From contig NC_049997.1 of assembly GCF_000003815.2 (NCBI RefSeq), positions 1,566,447 through 1,630,446 on the forward strand: 64,000 nucleotides of DNA. Reading direction: 5' to 3'. Source of the DNA: Branchiostoma floridae. Its lineage: Eukaryota; Chordata; Leptocardii; Amphioxiformes; Branchiostomatidae. The position numbers and the translations under genes are program-made. Position 1 is the first letter of the stretch, and the number at the start of each line of letters is the position of its first letter. The notes below the pieces were generated by a model. The model did no database searches and was not told the DNA's origin. It worked only from the letters and a program-made list of their open reading frames with translations. Positions 1 to 12,000 of the stretch are shown here, in pieces.

Positions 1-13
1 TGCATAATATAGG

Positions 14-162
14 GTTAATGACCCGTCCCGAGGTGTATACGGTGCCATAATTCATGGTCTATTCCTATAACCACCGAATGAAGTGACCGAGTCCACGTAG
101 CGGCCGAGGAATAGACTGTGAATTATGGCACCGTATACACCGAAGGAAAGCGGATCATTAAC
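14..162. mobile_element. Short inverted-repeat element (GTTAATGACCCG family), fullest copy
   Basis: The ends are inverted copies of about 55 bp: GTTAATGACCCG then GGTGTATACGGTGCCATAAT at the left, mirrored by the right end at about 100-162. The whole is a hairpin-forming non-autonomous element. Partial relatives lie at 15153-15236, 22425-22490 and 49553-49640. No clear target duplication was seen, so the superfamily is open. Confidence 0.65.
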
Positions 163-3013
163 GTTTCTATCATATAGACATTGTCCGATACCTAGCCGTG
201 ACGACTCCAGAGGACCCATTCTCTTGTTACATACAAATGTAGTAGTAGCCCATAGACGAGAGCCATGTTTTGTTCGTTCGGCCGCCATTATTTAAATCTT
301 GCTGGTTGGGCCGAATTGCTGCTCTCCCTGCCTTCTAAACCTCCTTACCTGTGTGGCCAGGCGATAGAATCTCACCACCACTCCCTACACCTTACGATGT
401 ATCTCTTCGTACAAATACGTAGAACTACTTGGAGATATGTCCGCACTGTATGTCCGTCTGCCACTAGCTGCAAAATTTCAGTCAAAAAGAAGCATAACTC
501 CTAAGTACATCTATCAGATTATTTTACGTCTGGTGTTACAGCAAACAAATTTCTTGCGTCACAAATTGTATTCTAAATGGCGCTGGTCCTCCTCTTCAAT
601 ATGATAAAAATGATTGATTAATTCCAAATTACTGCAACCACTTTACTTTTTTAGACAATTAAGTAAAGTCGGGTGTCCTATTTCTGATGCAAGTCACGCA
701 GCAGCAACGGAAAGTTCAATGTGACTACACGGATCTCAGCATGATTTCTTTATTGGCCATTTCTGCTGTTGGTAACAGTGGGAAACGTAACTTGCACTGA
801 TACAAATTTGGTGTAGAATAACTTGCACATTTCCAATTTTACGTGCACAAACTTGCATATGCAATTGAGCCCTGTGGGATTCGTGTGTTAGTTTGCATGG
901 ATACAATGTTATTACAGCAAACAAAAGTCCACATGGACGCATGTTGGTCAGGTGTAGCATTCTACACAACACTAATCAGCATGTCATAAATACAACATCC
1001 AACTGTACAGTAACTCCCATTCTGAGGAGATGGCATCTACCACTCAGGAGTCCCTGAGGGCACGGATATTGGTGTGGCACAGCATGCATCAGATTCCCTA
1101 AAGATCATGGTAATCAGATTTCTAACAGAAATCAATTGTCGGACGCAGTTGTCACCATGATTGTAGGCATCAGAACTGGGCCAGGCAGGGCATGAAATAT
1201 GTATTGGACATCTACAGGGTGGAAACATGAGTCAGGAGAAGCACCTCCCTTGGGAGCTTATTTGTTATGTATTATGACATATCTGTGCATACTGAGTGAA
1301 AACAATGTAAGGAGTTCCACATCCTATATATATATATATTCCCAGATTGGCTTGAATCATATCTAACTAGCTTTGCCAAATGATTTCAATCTATATTAGA
1401 TGTATAATGTATGTTCCTCCTTAACCAACCTCAATGGTACAGTAGCAGAACACAGTATTAATGGGCGAACCCCGGGGTCTATGAGGCGGGTACATAAAAT
1501 AGTACGGATAAACTTGTTGAAGGAGAGATAAAAAGCCTTATTTGAGGGGCAGCCAGATATAAACTGTGCTGCGTGTTCACGGAAGGTGTCGACTCTGAGA
1601 CTGTATGGTTTGGATTATGAAAGTTTTCTATTTCGTGTAAAAATGCGCCCCATTACGCAACTGCCTTTCTAACGTGAGCCGGCTGCAGTTCTGTGACCTC
1701 CGCAGAGGGGCATTTCAAAGAGGGCGTGAGAAGACGATACGCCGACAGGATTTTTTTGTTTTTTTATATTTTGTGGCTTGTACCTTCAACTCAAACATAT
1801 CCGGTTTTGGTATTCCAAAAGTGCACCCTACTATATTTTTAATGCGTCGAAGCTAGTCACCTTGTGGCCCTTAACTATGGAAAAAAACTGTGTTCTGCTA
1901 CCTCTATCCAGGGCATTGACCCCTATTGACACAGCTGCAGAAGGCCCAATTCGAGTCCATACAGTACATGTATTTTAGCCTTGTGGACTTGTGGCAGGAA
2001 AATGCAAGAGACATTTCATATTGGTTAGACAGTGTAGGGTGCATATGTTAAGATAAGGCAAAAAAAACAAGGTTTTGGTCAATTTTTTAGGCCTGTGCTG
2101 ACCCCTAATTTGAAGTGGTCAGTCCCTGAGTTGATGTCATCAGAAACCAAGATGGCGGCATGTTTAAGAACTGCAATAACTTTTGCTGGTCTGAATTTTT
2201 TAAAATCAGACTTTTGCGACACTTGAGATAGCGGGCTGCTGTGTGGGTTGAGTTGTCATGATCTGGAATGTTCACGGATGAGATTATGACACCCTGAACT
2301 CCCAACTTTTACATTATTGCCAATACAGATTTCCACTGGTGTGCTATAGCCTCCTCTTCCAAGTATCATAACAATCCATCCAATTTTTACTTACTTTGTA
2401 TCAATTAATTTATATATTCCTTTTCCTGTGAAACCACTTACACACACACTGGACCTCTGGGAAGAGCAGCTAAGGCCGACAGGGCTATCCAGGATAAATG
2501 AAGGCTATTGATTGATTGATTTATTGATCCAGAAGTTCTAATGGTATGCTGCCCACAAATTTCCAGAAACACAAACACACAGACAGACAGAGACATACAT
2601 ACATACCCCAAATAATACTGCACTGCACTTCATAGCAATGGCCTGCACCTACAAAATATTCAACCTGTACAAAGGAGAAGAATAAGAAGAGACGCGACAA
2701 AAAACAATATTTCAATCTGTGTATGGATTGAAATATGATAGCAATGGCTAGTGCCTGCAAAATATTTAAACTGTACCAAGCAGTCTTACACTACGCTTAG
2801 TCTTACGCTAAGTAATAAAGCTTCACAAAACTGCTACTACTACTACTACTAAATGAAAAACTTTTCCAGAGAAATACATGTATGAATGAGCACTGTCAAT
2901 TTGAGGCATGTAAAAGCTTGGTATATCAGGGCCTTCCCTGTTAATGTGTATGGGAGATCTCTGATCACATATCTGTAGTTAGATGTTAATTAACAGGGTC
3001 TGTGTTTCTTCAG
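163..3013. other. No gene recognised; probably an upstream FIP intron
   Basis: No exon of the four genes was found here. The stretch holds a dispersed repeat around 1674-1800, related in part to 28195-28330 (shared start GTGAGYCGGCTGCAGTTC), a LINE-like 3' tail near 2440-2525, and a short direct duplication (about 2633-2676 repeated at 2739-2782). Because exon 3014-3116 begins inside the C2 domain, this is probably intron. Confidence 0.4.
2440..2525 (+). mobile_element. 3' end of a LINE with ATTG-repeat tail
   Basis: The stretch ends in AAATGAAGG followed by GATT/ATTG tetramer repeats, like the 3' ends of CR1-like LINEs that finish in a short microsatellite. No coding part is visible, so this would be a strongly 5'-truncated copy. 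Confidence 0.45.
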
Positions 3014-6000
3014 GTACAAATGATGCATATGTTACCATCACCCTGGGGAAGGAGAAGTTCCTGACATCTGTCGCTGAGAAGACTGTAACGCCAGGATGGA
3101 ATGAGGAGTGTGACTTGTACGTACTTACCCTTAAACAGCAAGAATAAAAGCTTGAATAGCTGTCATTCAGTACCAAGGGCAGTAAAGGTGGTTAAGCTGT
3201 CATTCAGTCCCAAGGACAGTGCAGGGTAGACATTGGTGTTAGGGCTGCCCATAGGAAAGCATGATAAAGTACACTAAATGAAGGCTTTGCAAAAATACTA
3301 ACCATATTTCAATCTTAAAAATTCTTCTCGACCAGAAAGTCACTTGGGTCTAATTTATAACCATTCAAAGAAAATGGGGTTGTTCAGCTCATTCTCCGAG
3401 AAAAGCTCGCTCTATGAAAGAAACCTCACTTTTGACCCCAGTTCCCTCTTGATACAACCGGTTGTACCCAACAACTAAAAGCTGTCCTGACACCAACTAA
3501 ACTGCTGACCTGAACAAATTTTGACCAAACCAGGAGAGCTTAGACCCTACCTGTCCCTTCTAACTAAAAAAAAAGTCTCAAGATTGGGCAAAAATTTGCA
3601 AGGAAAAGAAGGATTTTTAAGGATTTTAAGTGGCACTAAAATCATATTCCCATTTTGTGCCCTCTACTGCACAGCACAACTCTGACGTCAGCCCTAAAGG
3701 TGGTTTAGCTGTCATTCAGTACCAAGGACAGTGTGGGTGGTTTAGCTGTCATTCAGTACCGAGGACTGTGGATAGTTTAGCTGTCATTTAGTACTGCGGA
3801 CAGTGTGGGAGGTTTAGCTGCCATCCAGTACCAAGGACAGTAGTGTGTGAGGTTTAGCTGTCATTCAGTACCAAGGACAGTGTGGGTGGTTTAGCTGTCA
3901 CTCAGACCAAGGACAGTGTGTGAGGTTTAACTGTCATTCAGTGCCAAGGACAGTGTGGGTGGTTTAGCTGTCATTCAGTACCAAGGACAGTGTGGATAGT
4001 TTAGCTATCATTCAGTACCAAGGATAGTGTGGGTGGTTTAGCTGTCATTCAGTACCAAGGACAGTGTGGGTGGTTTAGCTGTCATTCAGTACCAAGGACA
4101 GTGTGGGTGGTTTAGCTGTCATTCAGTACCAAGGACAGTTTGGGTGGTTTAGCTGTCATTCAGTACCAAGGACAGTGTGGGTGGTTTAGCTGTAATTCAG
4201 TACCAAGGACAGTGTGGGTGGTTTAGCTGTCATTCAGTACCAAGGACAGTGTGGGTGGTTTAGCTGTCATTCAGTACCGAGGACTGTGGATAGTTTAGCT
4301 GTCATTTAGTACTGCGGACAGTGTGGGAGGTTTAGCTNNNNNNNNNNNNNNNNNNNNNNNNNNNNNNNNNNNNNNNNNNNNNNNNNNNNNNNNNNNNNNN
4401 NNNNNNNNNNNNNNNNNNNNNNNNNNNNNNNNNNNNNNNNNNNNNNNNNNNNNNNNNNNNNNNNNNNNNNNNNNNNNNNNNNNNNNNNNNNNNNNNNNNN
4501 NNNNNNNNNNNNNNNNNNGGTTTAGCTGTCATTCAGTACCAAGGACAGTGTGGGTGGTTTAGCTGTTATTCAGTACCAAGGACAGTAGTGTGTAAGGTTT
4601 AGCTGTCATTCAGTACCAAGGACAGTAGTGTGTGAGGTTTAGCTGTCATTCAGTACTAAAGACAGTGTGGGTGGTTTAGCTGTCATTCAGTACCAAGGAC
4701 AGTAGTGTGTGAGGTTTAGCTATCATTCAGTACCAAGGACAGTGTGGGTGGTTTAGCTGTCATTCAGTACCAATGACAGTAGTGTGTGAGGTTTAGCTGT
4801 CATTCAGTACCAAGGACAGTGTGGGTGGTTTAGCTGTCTTTCAGTACCAAGGACAGTGTGAGTGGTTTAGCTGTCATTCAGTACCAAGGGCAGTGTGGGT
4901 GGTTTAGCTGTCATTCAGTACCAAGGACAGTGTGGATAGTTTAGCTGTCATTCAGTACCAAGGATAGTGTGGGTGGTTTAGCTGTCATTCAGTACCAAGG
5001 ACAGTGTGGGTGGTTGAGCTGTCACTCAGACCAAGGACAGTGTGTGAGGTTAAGCTGTCAGTCAGACCGAGGACATTGTGGGTGGTTTAGCTGTCATTCA
5101 GTACCAAGGACAGTGTGGGTGGTTTCGCTGTAATTCAGTACCAAGGACAGTGTGGGTGGTTTAGCTGTAATTCAGTACCAAGGACAGTGTGGGTGGTTTA
5201 GCTGTCATTCAGTTACAAGGACAGTGTGGGTGGTTAGCTGTCACTGAGTACCAAGGATAGTGTGGGTGGTTTAGCTGTAATTCAGTACCAAGGACAGTGT
5301 GGGTGGTTTAGCTGTCACTGAGTACCAAGGACAGTGTGGGTGGTTTAGCTGTCATTCAGTACCAAGGACAGTGTGGGTGGTTTAGCTGTCATTCAGTACC
5401 AAGGACAGTGTGGATAGTTTAGCTGTCATTCAGTACCAAGGACAGTTTGGGTGGTTTAGCTGTCATTTAGTACCAAGGACAGTGTGGGTGGTTTAGCTGT
5501 CACTGAGTACCAAGGACAGTGTGGGAGGTTTAGCTGTCATTCAGTACCAAGGACAGTGTGGGTGGTTTAGCTGTCACTGAGTACCAAGGACAGTGTGGGT
5601 GGTTTAGCTGTCATTCAGTACCAAGGACAGTGTGGATAGTTTAGCTGTCATTCAGTACCAAGGACAGTGTGGGAGGTTTAGCTGTCATTCAGTACCAAGG
5701 ACAGTGTGGGAGGTTTAGCTGTCATTCAGTACCAAGGACAGTGTGGGTGGTTTAGCTGTCACTGAGTACCAAGGACAGTGTGGGTGGTTTAGCTGTCATT
5801 CAGTACCAAGGACAGTGTGGATAGTTTAGCTGTCATTCAGTACCAAGGACAGTGTGGATAGTTTAGCTGTCATTCAGTACCAAGGCAGGGCTCGAAATTC
5901 ATTTTTGGGATTAGGTGCACTGGTGCACCCAGCTTAAAATTGGGTGCACCGAAATACTTTTGGGTGCACCACTTAAATTTAAGTAGAATGTCAACAAAAC

Positions 6001-9000
6001 TACTAACAAAACTTACTTACAAGCTATCAAATTCTTTAAACAAGAAACATGACAGACATTTTTATTATCTTTCTAACACTTAGATGTCCAGAATATGATG
6101 TATACTAGTATACTTGATATCTTTCCATACATAAACCTAAGAAAATATTTGGGCCACTGAAAATAATTTGGGTGCACAGTTCCAATTTTGGGTGCACATG
6201 CACCCAGTATTTCGAGCTCTGCAAGGACAGTGTGGGTGGTTTAGCTGTCATTCAGTACCAAGGACAGTGTTGGTGGTTTAGCTGTCATTCAGTACCAAGG
6301 ACAATGTGGGTGGTTTAGCTGTCACTCAGACCAAGGACAGTGTGGGTGGTTTAGCTGTTATACAGTACCAAGGCTAGTGTTGTTGTTAAGCCATCACCTA
6401 GACCAAGGACAGATATGTAGTATGATTACCTCCAACATAGATGAGCTCCCATGATACTTTGTAATGGTTTGTTTGCAGAAGTTCATCCTGTGGTTTCTGA
6501 AATTTACAGGGGACATGTTGGTACTCACTCACATCAAGAGAAGGCTGATAAAAGACAGGTTCATGTTGCTGTTATAGAGCTAGGAGGGGAACTTTTCTAA
6601 TACAGGCTATTTTCTCACATTTCAGATGCCTCGGTAACTACAGCAGGAATCTGGAGGAAGCATCTGTCCAGCTGAATCTCTACCATCGCAGCTTATTTGG
6701 CAGTGATGATTTTCTGGGCCATGTGACATTGCCCCTGAGAGACATACATGGAACCAATGGACCACTCAGAAGGTTGGCCTCTAAACTTCTCTAGTATTTG
6801 ATTGAGAAACATCTTTCAGCCATTTGTTCTTGCCATTTGTTCCTTTTTGTTTTTTGTTCTTTGGTAACCTTGCACCTGTCCGCCTATAGAGCTTATTCAG
6901 TCACGTGATCCTCCCCCTAGCAACGAGCGAAGTCGGCCATTTTGGTGTACCATAGTCAGTCAGCCTGCAGTGGGGCCCTATGCAACTCGCCGTAAAAATT
7001 GTAAATATTTCCCAAGCAATGCACAATTTCCGTTCAAAACGTTTAGTTTCACAATCACAGTGCTTTGTCTTGGCGTGGGATGTTGGTTCTGCACTGGTAA
7101 AGCGCACACAAATTGGGTAACGGTAAGATTTGTTTCGAGATTCTCTAAGAAAGCCGCGCGGGAATGAAAATACGAAGGGAAATTCCGAAAACAAACAACG
7201 GAATCCGTAAACGACAGGAAGAGCATGTCCCCTAGTTCTTTGATGAATTTCCATGAAAAAAAACAAGAGTACAAGATGCTGACTGTGTGTGAACAAAAAC
7301 TGCGGCACAGGATGCTATCCTGTGGTCGTCCAACTTCTGAATGTCGAACTTTCCCGATCACTACGTACTTCTATTAACTAAATCTCATCCTACACTCTGT
7401 ATTTGTCCAGTTACTACGTTGTCACAAGGACTTTTCATCAAATTGTTGTAAGCCTGGTACGCTTTGAACTGAGTGTGCAGAAAGTCGTTCACAGAACAAA
7501 ATAACAAAGACAAGATCGATGGACTCCGCTGTCACTGTTGCCGTGTTCGTAATAGTAAAGTAGACTGGATCTCCGCAAACTTTCCCTCATGAAATATGGA
7601 CAATTTCCATCCGATTTTTGTAGCGAAAATATGACTTGAGGTTGGAAGCTCTTTGCATAGTCAAACAGCGTGCAAACGACTTCACTTTCCTCGGATTAAG
7701 AGACCTTCAGACACTGAGAATCTTCTTTGGAGCGATGGTACACCAAAATGGCCGCGCACGGAGGGAAGGGGTGATGACGTCACGTGAATAAGCCCTATAA
7801 TGGCTATATCACTAAGTTTTAGACTCATGTCCTATCCTTGAGTACATGTTATATTTCAGGTGGTATGAGCTCCATAATAGACCAGGAAAGAAGGAAACCA
7901 AAAAGCGTGGAGAGATGGAAGTGTCCGTCAGTTTCTTACGGAACAGTCTTGCCAGCAGCACAAGTGAGCTGAGTGGGAAGAAGAAGGTGAAACGCACTCC
8001 GTCCATAAAGGGGATGGCCACTACCATGGGTAAGGCAACATGCTTGACTGATCCATGGCATGGCAATCATTGTGAAAGATAAATGTATATATATAAATAT
8101 ATATGTCACCCAAGTCATCATTGAGCACATGTCTTGCACAAGATGGAAAGCATGGTAGTATTTTAGTAGTCTTCATGAAATTTGACTGTGTTCTCAGGAA
8201 TCAATTTTGTCTTTTCCTTTTACTTTTAGGTGAGAAGTTAAAGCTGGTCCGTACCATGTCTCTCACATCAGACCCCCGTGGTATCAGACCGCGGCCTCGG
8301 AAAGGCTCCGAGGCTTCTGTGAACAACAACCACACTCCTGTAGGCACGCCAGATAAGGTAGCTCACAAGGTGAAGATGATATTATTAAAGAGTTCTTTGT
8401 AACTCCTGCCTCTAGACCTAAGGCCACAGTACAGCAAGTAAATTTTATGGATGAGATCCACACGCTGAATATTACTTTTCGCCTGATTCTTCATGGATGG
8501 TCAGATAGACCAAAATGGGTAAACAGGTTGTGTTGTAAGCTAATGATTGCACTATGTAGAAGTGACACTAGAGTGGTAGCCTTGACTGTAGTTGCAGAAG
8601 TGAAACTTGCTGGATAGCTGTAAGAGTGGCACCAATATGGAAGTCATGAGTCTAGTTGCCAAATTGATAAGTGATACCAGTCTACCACACTAGTTCACTT
8701 CTTTAATACAAGAATGAGTGACTTGTTAGCTGTGGTGCCATATTTTGTCACTTCAACTCTTGCTACAATGTTTATTGTGTCTACTTTGAAAATTTGGCAG
8801 CTTTTTTTTACCCATCTTGTTTATTTTTGTGCTACTCAACTCAACTCAACCTCATTATTTTTTAAGACTGCAGCAGAACGTCAATTTACTTGCTGTGGCC
8901 TAAATTGCTAACCGTTTGATATGTTAACTTTTTTCCATTAGGATGTCTGCAAAATATATCTTACAGTTATTGTTATATTGTTGTCTCATCAAAATCAAAA

Positions 9001-12000
9001 GTTATCATGGAATATTACATAATTGTCATGTATGTACATTTCATTGTTCACTTCTGATTATAGATAAGTCGTTTTGTAGAAATGTTTTGGAAAGTAACAA
9101 AAGTAGTCGGACATTTCACAGGGTAGATTCTACCAGTCTACAGAAATCATTACATTTCAATACCGGTTTGACCAGGGATACTTGTCTTCTTTCATCTGGT
9201 TGCTAAGCCCAAGGTGCTACATAAAACATACACAAAACATACATGTTTTACAGGATGAAGTAGCAATGCTAGGTAGAACATACATGAAGAGTTATTAACT
9301 GTTTTACAGGATGAAGTAGCAGTGCTAGGTAGAACATACATGAAGAGTTATTAACTGTTTTACAGGACGAAGTAGCAGTGCTAGGTAGAACATACATGAA
9401 GAGTTATTAGCTGTTTTACAGGATAAAGTAGCAGTGCTAGGTAGAACATACATGAAGAGTTATTAGCTGTTTTACAGGATGAAGTAGCAGTGCTATGTAG
9501 AACATACATGAAGAGCTATTAACTGTTTTACAGGACGAAGTAGCAGTGCTAGGTAGAACATACATGAAGAGTTATTAACTGTTTTACAGGATGAAGTAGC
9601 AGTGCTAGGTAGAACATACATGAAGAGTTATTAACTGTTGTACAGGATGAAGTAGCAGTGCTAGGTAGAACATACATGAAGAGTTGTTGACTATTCTACA
9701 GGATGAAGTAGCAATGCTAGGTAGAACATACATGAAGAGTTATTAACTGTTGTACAGGATGAAGTAGCAGTGATTTAGCAGTGCTAGGTAGAACACACAT
9801 GAAGAGTTGTTGACTATTCTACTGGATGACGTAGCAATGCTAGGTAGAACATACATGAAGAGTTGTTGACTATTCTACAGGATGAAGTAGCAATGCTAGG
9901 TAGAACATACATGAAGAGTTATTAACTGTTTTACAGGATGAAGTAGCAGTGCTAGGTAGAACATACATGAAGAGTTATTAACTGTTTTACAGGATGAAGT
10001 AGCAGTGCTAGGTAGAACATACATGAAGAGTTATTAACTGTTTTACAGGATGAAGTAGCAGTGCTAGGTAGAACATACATGAAGAGTTATTAACTGTTTT
10101 ACAGGATGAAGTAACAGTGCTATAGGTAAAACGTACATGACTAGTTGTTGACCATTNNNNNNNNNNNNNNNNNNNNNNNNNNNNNNNNNNNNNNNNNNNN
10201 NNNNNNNNNNNNNNNNNNNNNNNNNNNNNNNNNNNNNNNNNNNNNNNNNNNNNNNNNNNNNNNNNNNNNNNNNNNNNNNNNNNNNNNNNNNNNNNNNNNN
10301 NNNNNNNNNNNNNNNNNNNNNNNNNNNNNNNNNNNNNNNNNNNNNNNNNNNNNNNNNNNNNNNNTCTTTCTCATTTTTGAGAAAGTTATGTAAAAATACA
10401 AGTCTTAAACATAAAGCAATGTGCAGTCAGGCTTGACACCTCTAATCTTGCTACATTTTGCTGACAGTTTAAAAGATCAGACTGATTGTGAGAGCATAAC
10501 ACAACAGGATGCGTTTGGTTTGTTCTCATTAAAATGTGCAAAATGCTGTCACCAGCCTTTGAGACTTGATATTGAGCAACTTACAGGCAACATTACTGCT
10601 TCTTTTATTATCCCACAACACCTGTAATATCACAACATTCGCATAAATATTGAACGTTCTTACATTATCTATCTAACCTGGTGTAAAGAAGCTGCTGACT
10701 CTTTAAATATCACTAGGGAGGTCCTCTTATAACTTAATGTCCTATTATGCCTAAATTTTTAATCTACTGCGCTAAGATTTGCTAACTCAGCATGGACAGG
10801 ATCATTAAGTCTCGACAGGGCGTCAGCCAGTGTGTTTTCCTTGCCCTTCACGTGGCGGGCCTGCAAGGAAAAGTTGTTTTTCCGTGGCCGCCCTAGTTTG
10901 AATCGGGAAAGGAGTGACCGCACGCTAGCCGACCTCCAGTCCGTCTGTTCCTAATTACTGTACCGCCTGTCCCTCTGCATATGAGGGACTGTTCGCTAAT
11001 ACTACTGCTAGGACTAAAAAACAAATAAACATTTCTCTTTATTTATGTCGTAAATCATTTTGAAGAAAAAAGGTTAAGCTGTATACTGATGAAACAAACG
11101 TTACCAGTAACGTTTGTTACCTGCCTCTTATACATGGTCGAAAATGATTTTATTGAAATAAGATCATGACATTTATCGTTAATAGAGGCATTTTGCTGAC
11201 AATCACAAAGCTATATGAAGACTTAGTCATATAGATGCTATTTCTGTATTGAAATTGAACGCAGTCAGATCATGAAGTACTCTGTCCTCTTTCTCTGGTG
11301 CAGACCAGTTCTCCAGGCAAGACAAAGCATCACCGTACCTTCAGTCTGGGTCCCCTGTCGGCACGGCTCCTGCATAGGGACAGAGCTGGGTCCAGCCCCA
11401 CCCTACAGAGAGAGAGGCACATGTCCTCACCTGAGGCAATCCAAACTAAACAACTAGCAGAAGACTATCTGGGTAACACCAGTCTTTCTCTACAACACGA
11501 CGTCTAGTATCTAGAGATATTTTAGATTAAAGACTAGAACATCAAAAGGGTGTATATGTTGTACAAAAATATGTTGTCTTTGGTCATTGAATAATACTTA
11601 TGATGGTTGCATAAAATCAGGAACTGTATGTATGTTGTATTTTAGTGTTATTGGTGATGTAAGGTACCAGTGGTACCAAAGCCATGTTTCAATTTCGATT
11701 GTTTTAGCTCCTGGTCATTGTGTATAAGGTGATATTGAAATAGGGCAGTTTATACTTAGGCCTAAAACATCTTGAGTTCTCTTCTTTTTTTTCAGGTGAG
11801 ACTGGGAACTTTTTTAAGTCATCTGTTTCAAGTCAAAGTACCTTTTGTTTTTTGCATTTTTCAGTTGGAGGGAGCTGCAAACAGCTATGCGTAAATGGAA
11901 AACACAAGTACTCAGTAGCTGATGATGATGACAACAGTAAGAGATCAGACCACAAGAAAGCCACTAACGGCGACACCCACCCACCCATGTCCCTACCTCT

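Larger units (their letters stand above)
3140..6410 (+). repeat. 37-bp minisatellite filling FIP intron 1
   Basis: About 70 or more head-to-tail units of 37 bp (core TTTAGCTGTCATTCAG then TACCAAGGACAGTGTGGG) fill the intron between the exons at 3014 and 6626. Variants of about 40 bp (AGTAGTGTGTGAGG) and units with ATAG are interspersed. A run of N (4338-4518) lies inside the array and a transposon interrupts it at 5886-6221. The left edge (3140-3740) is degenerate with unique sequence between units. Units are directly contiguous. Confidence 0.95.

Noticed and set aside
1674-1978. Open stretches that could hold the missing 5' C2 exon of the FIP gene
   Set aside because: None encodes the expected first C2 strands; part of this region is a dispersed repeat also found near 28195.
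5881-6226. 5-bp duplication as a sign of a ProtoRAG/Transib element, known from lancelets
   Set aside because: The ends start CAGGG, not with a CAC-type heptamer, there is no nonamer-like block, and no RAG1/RAG2-like frame is present.
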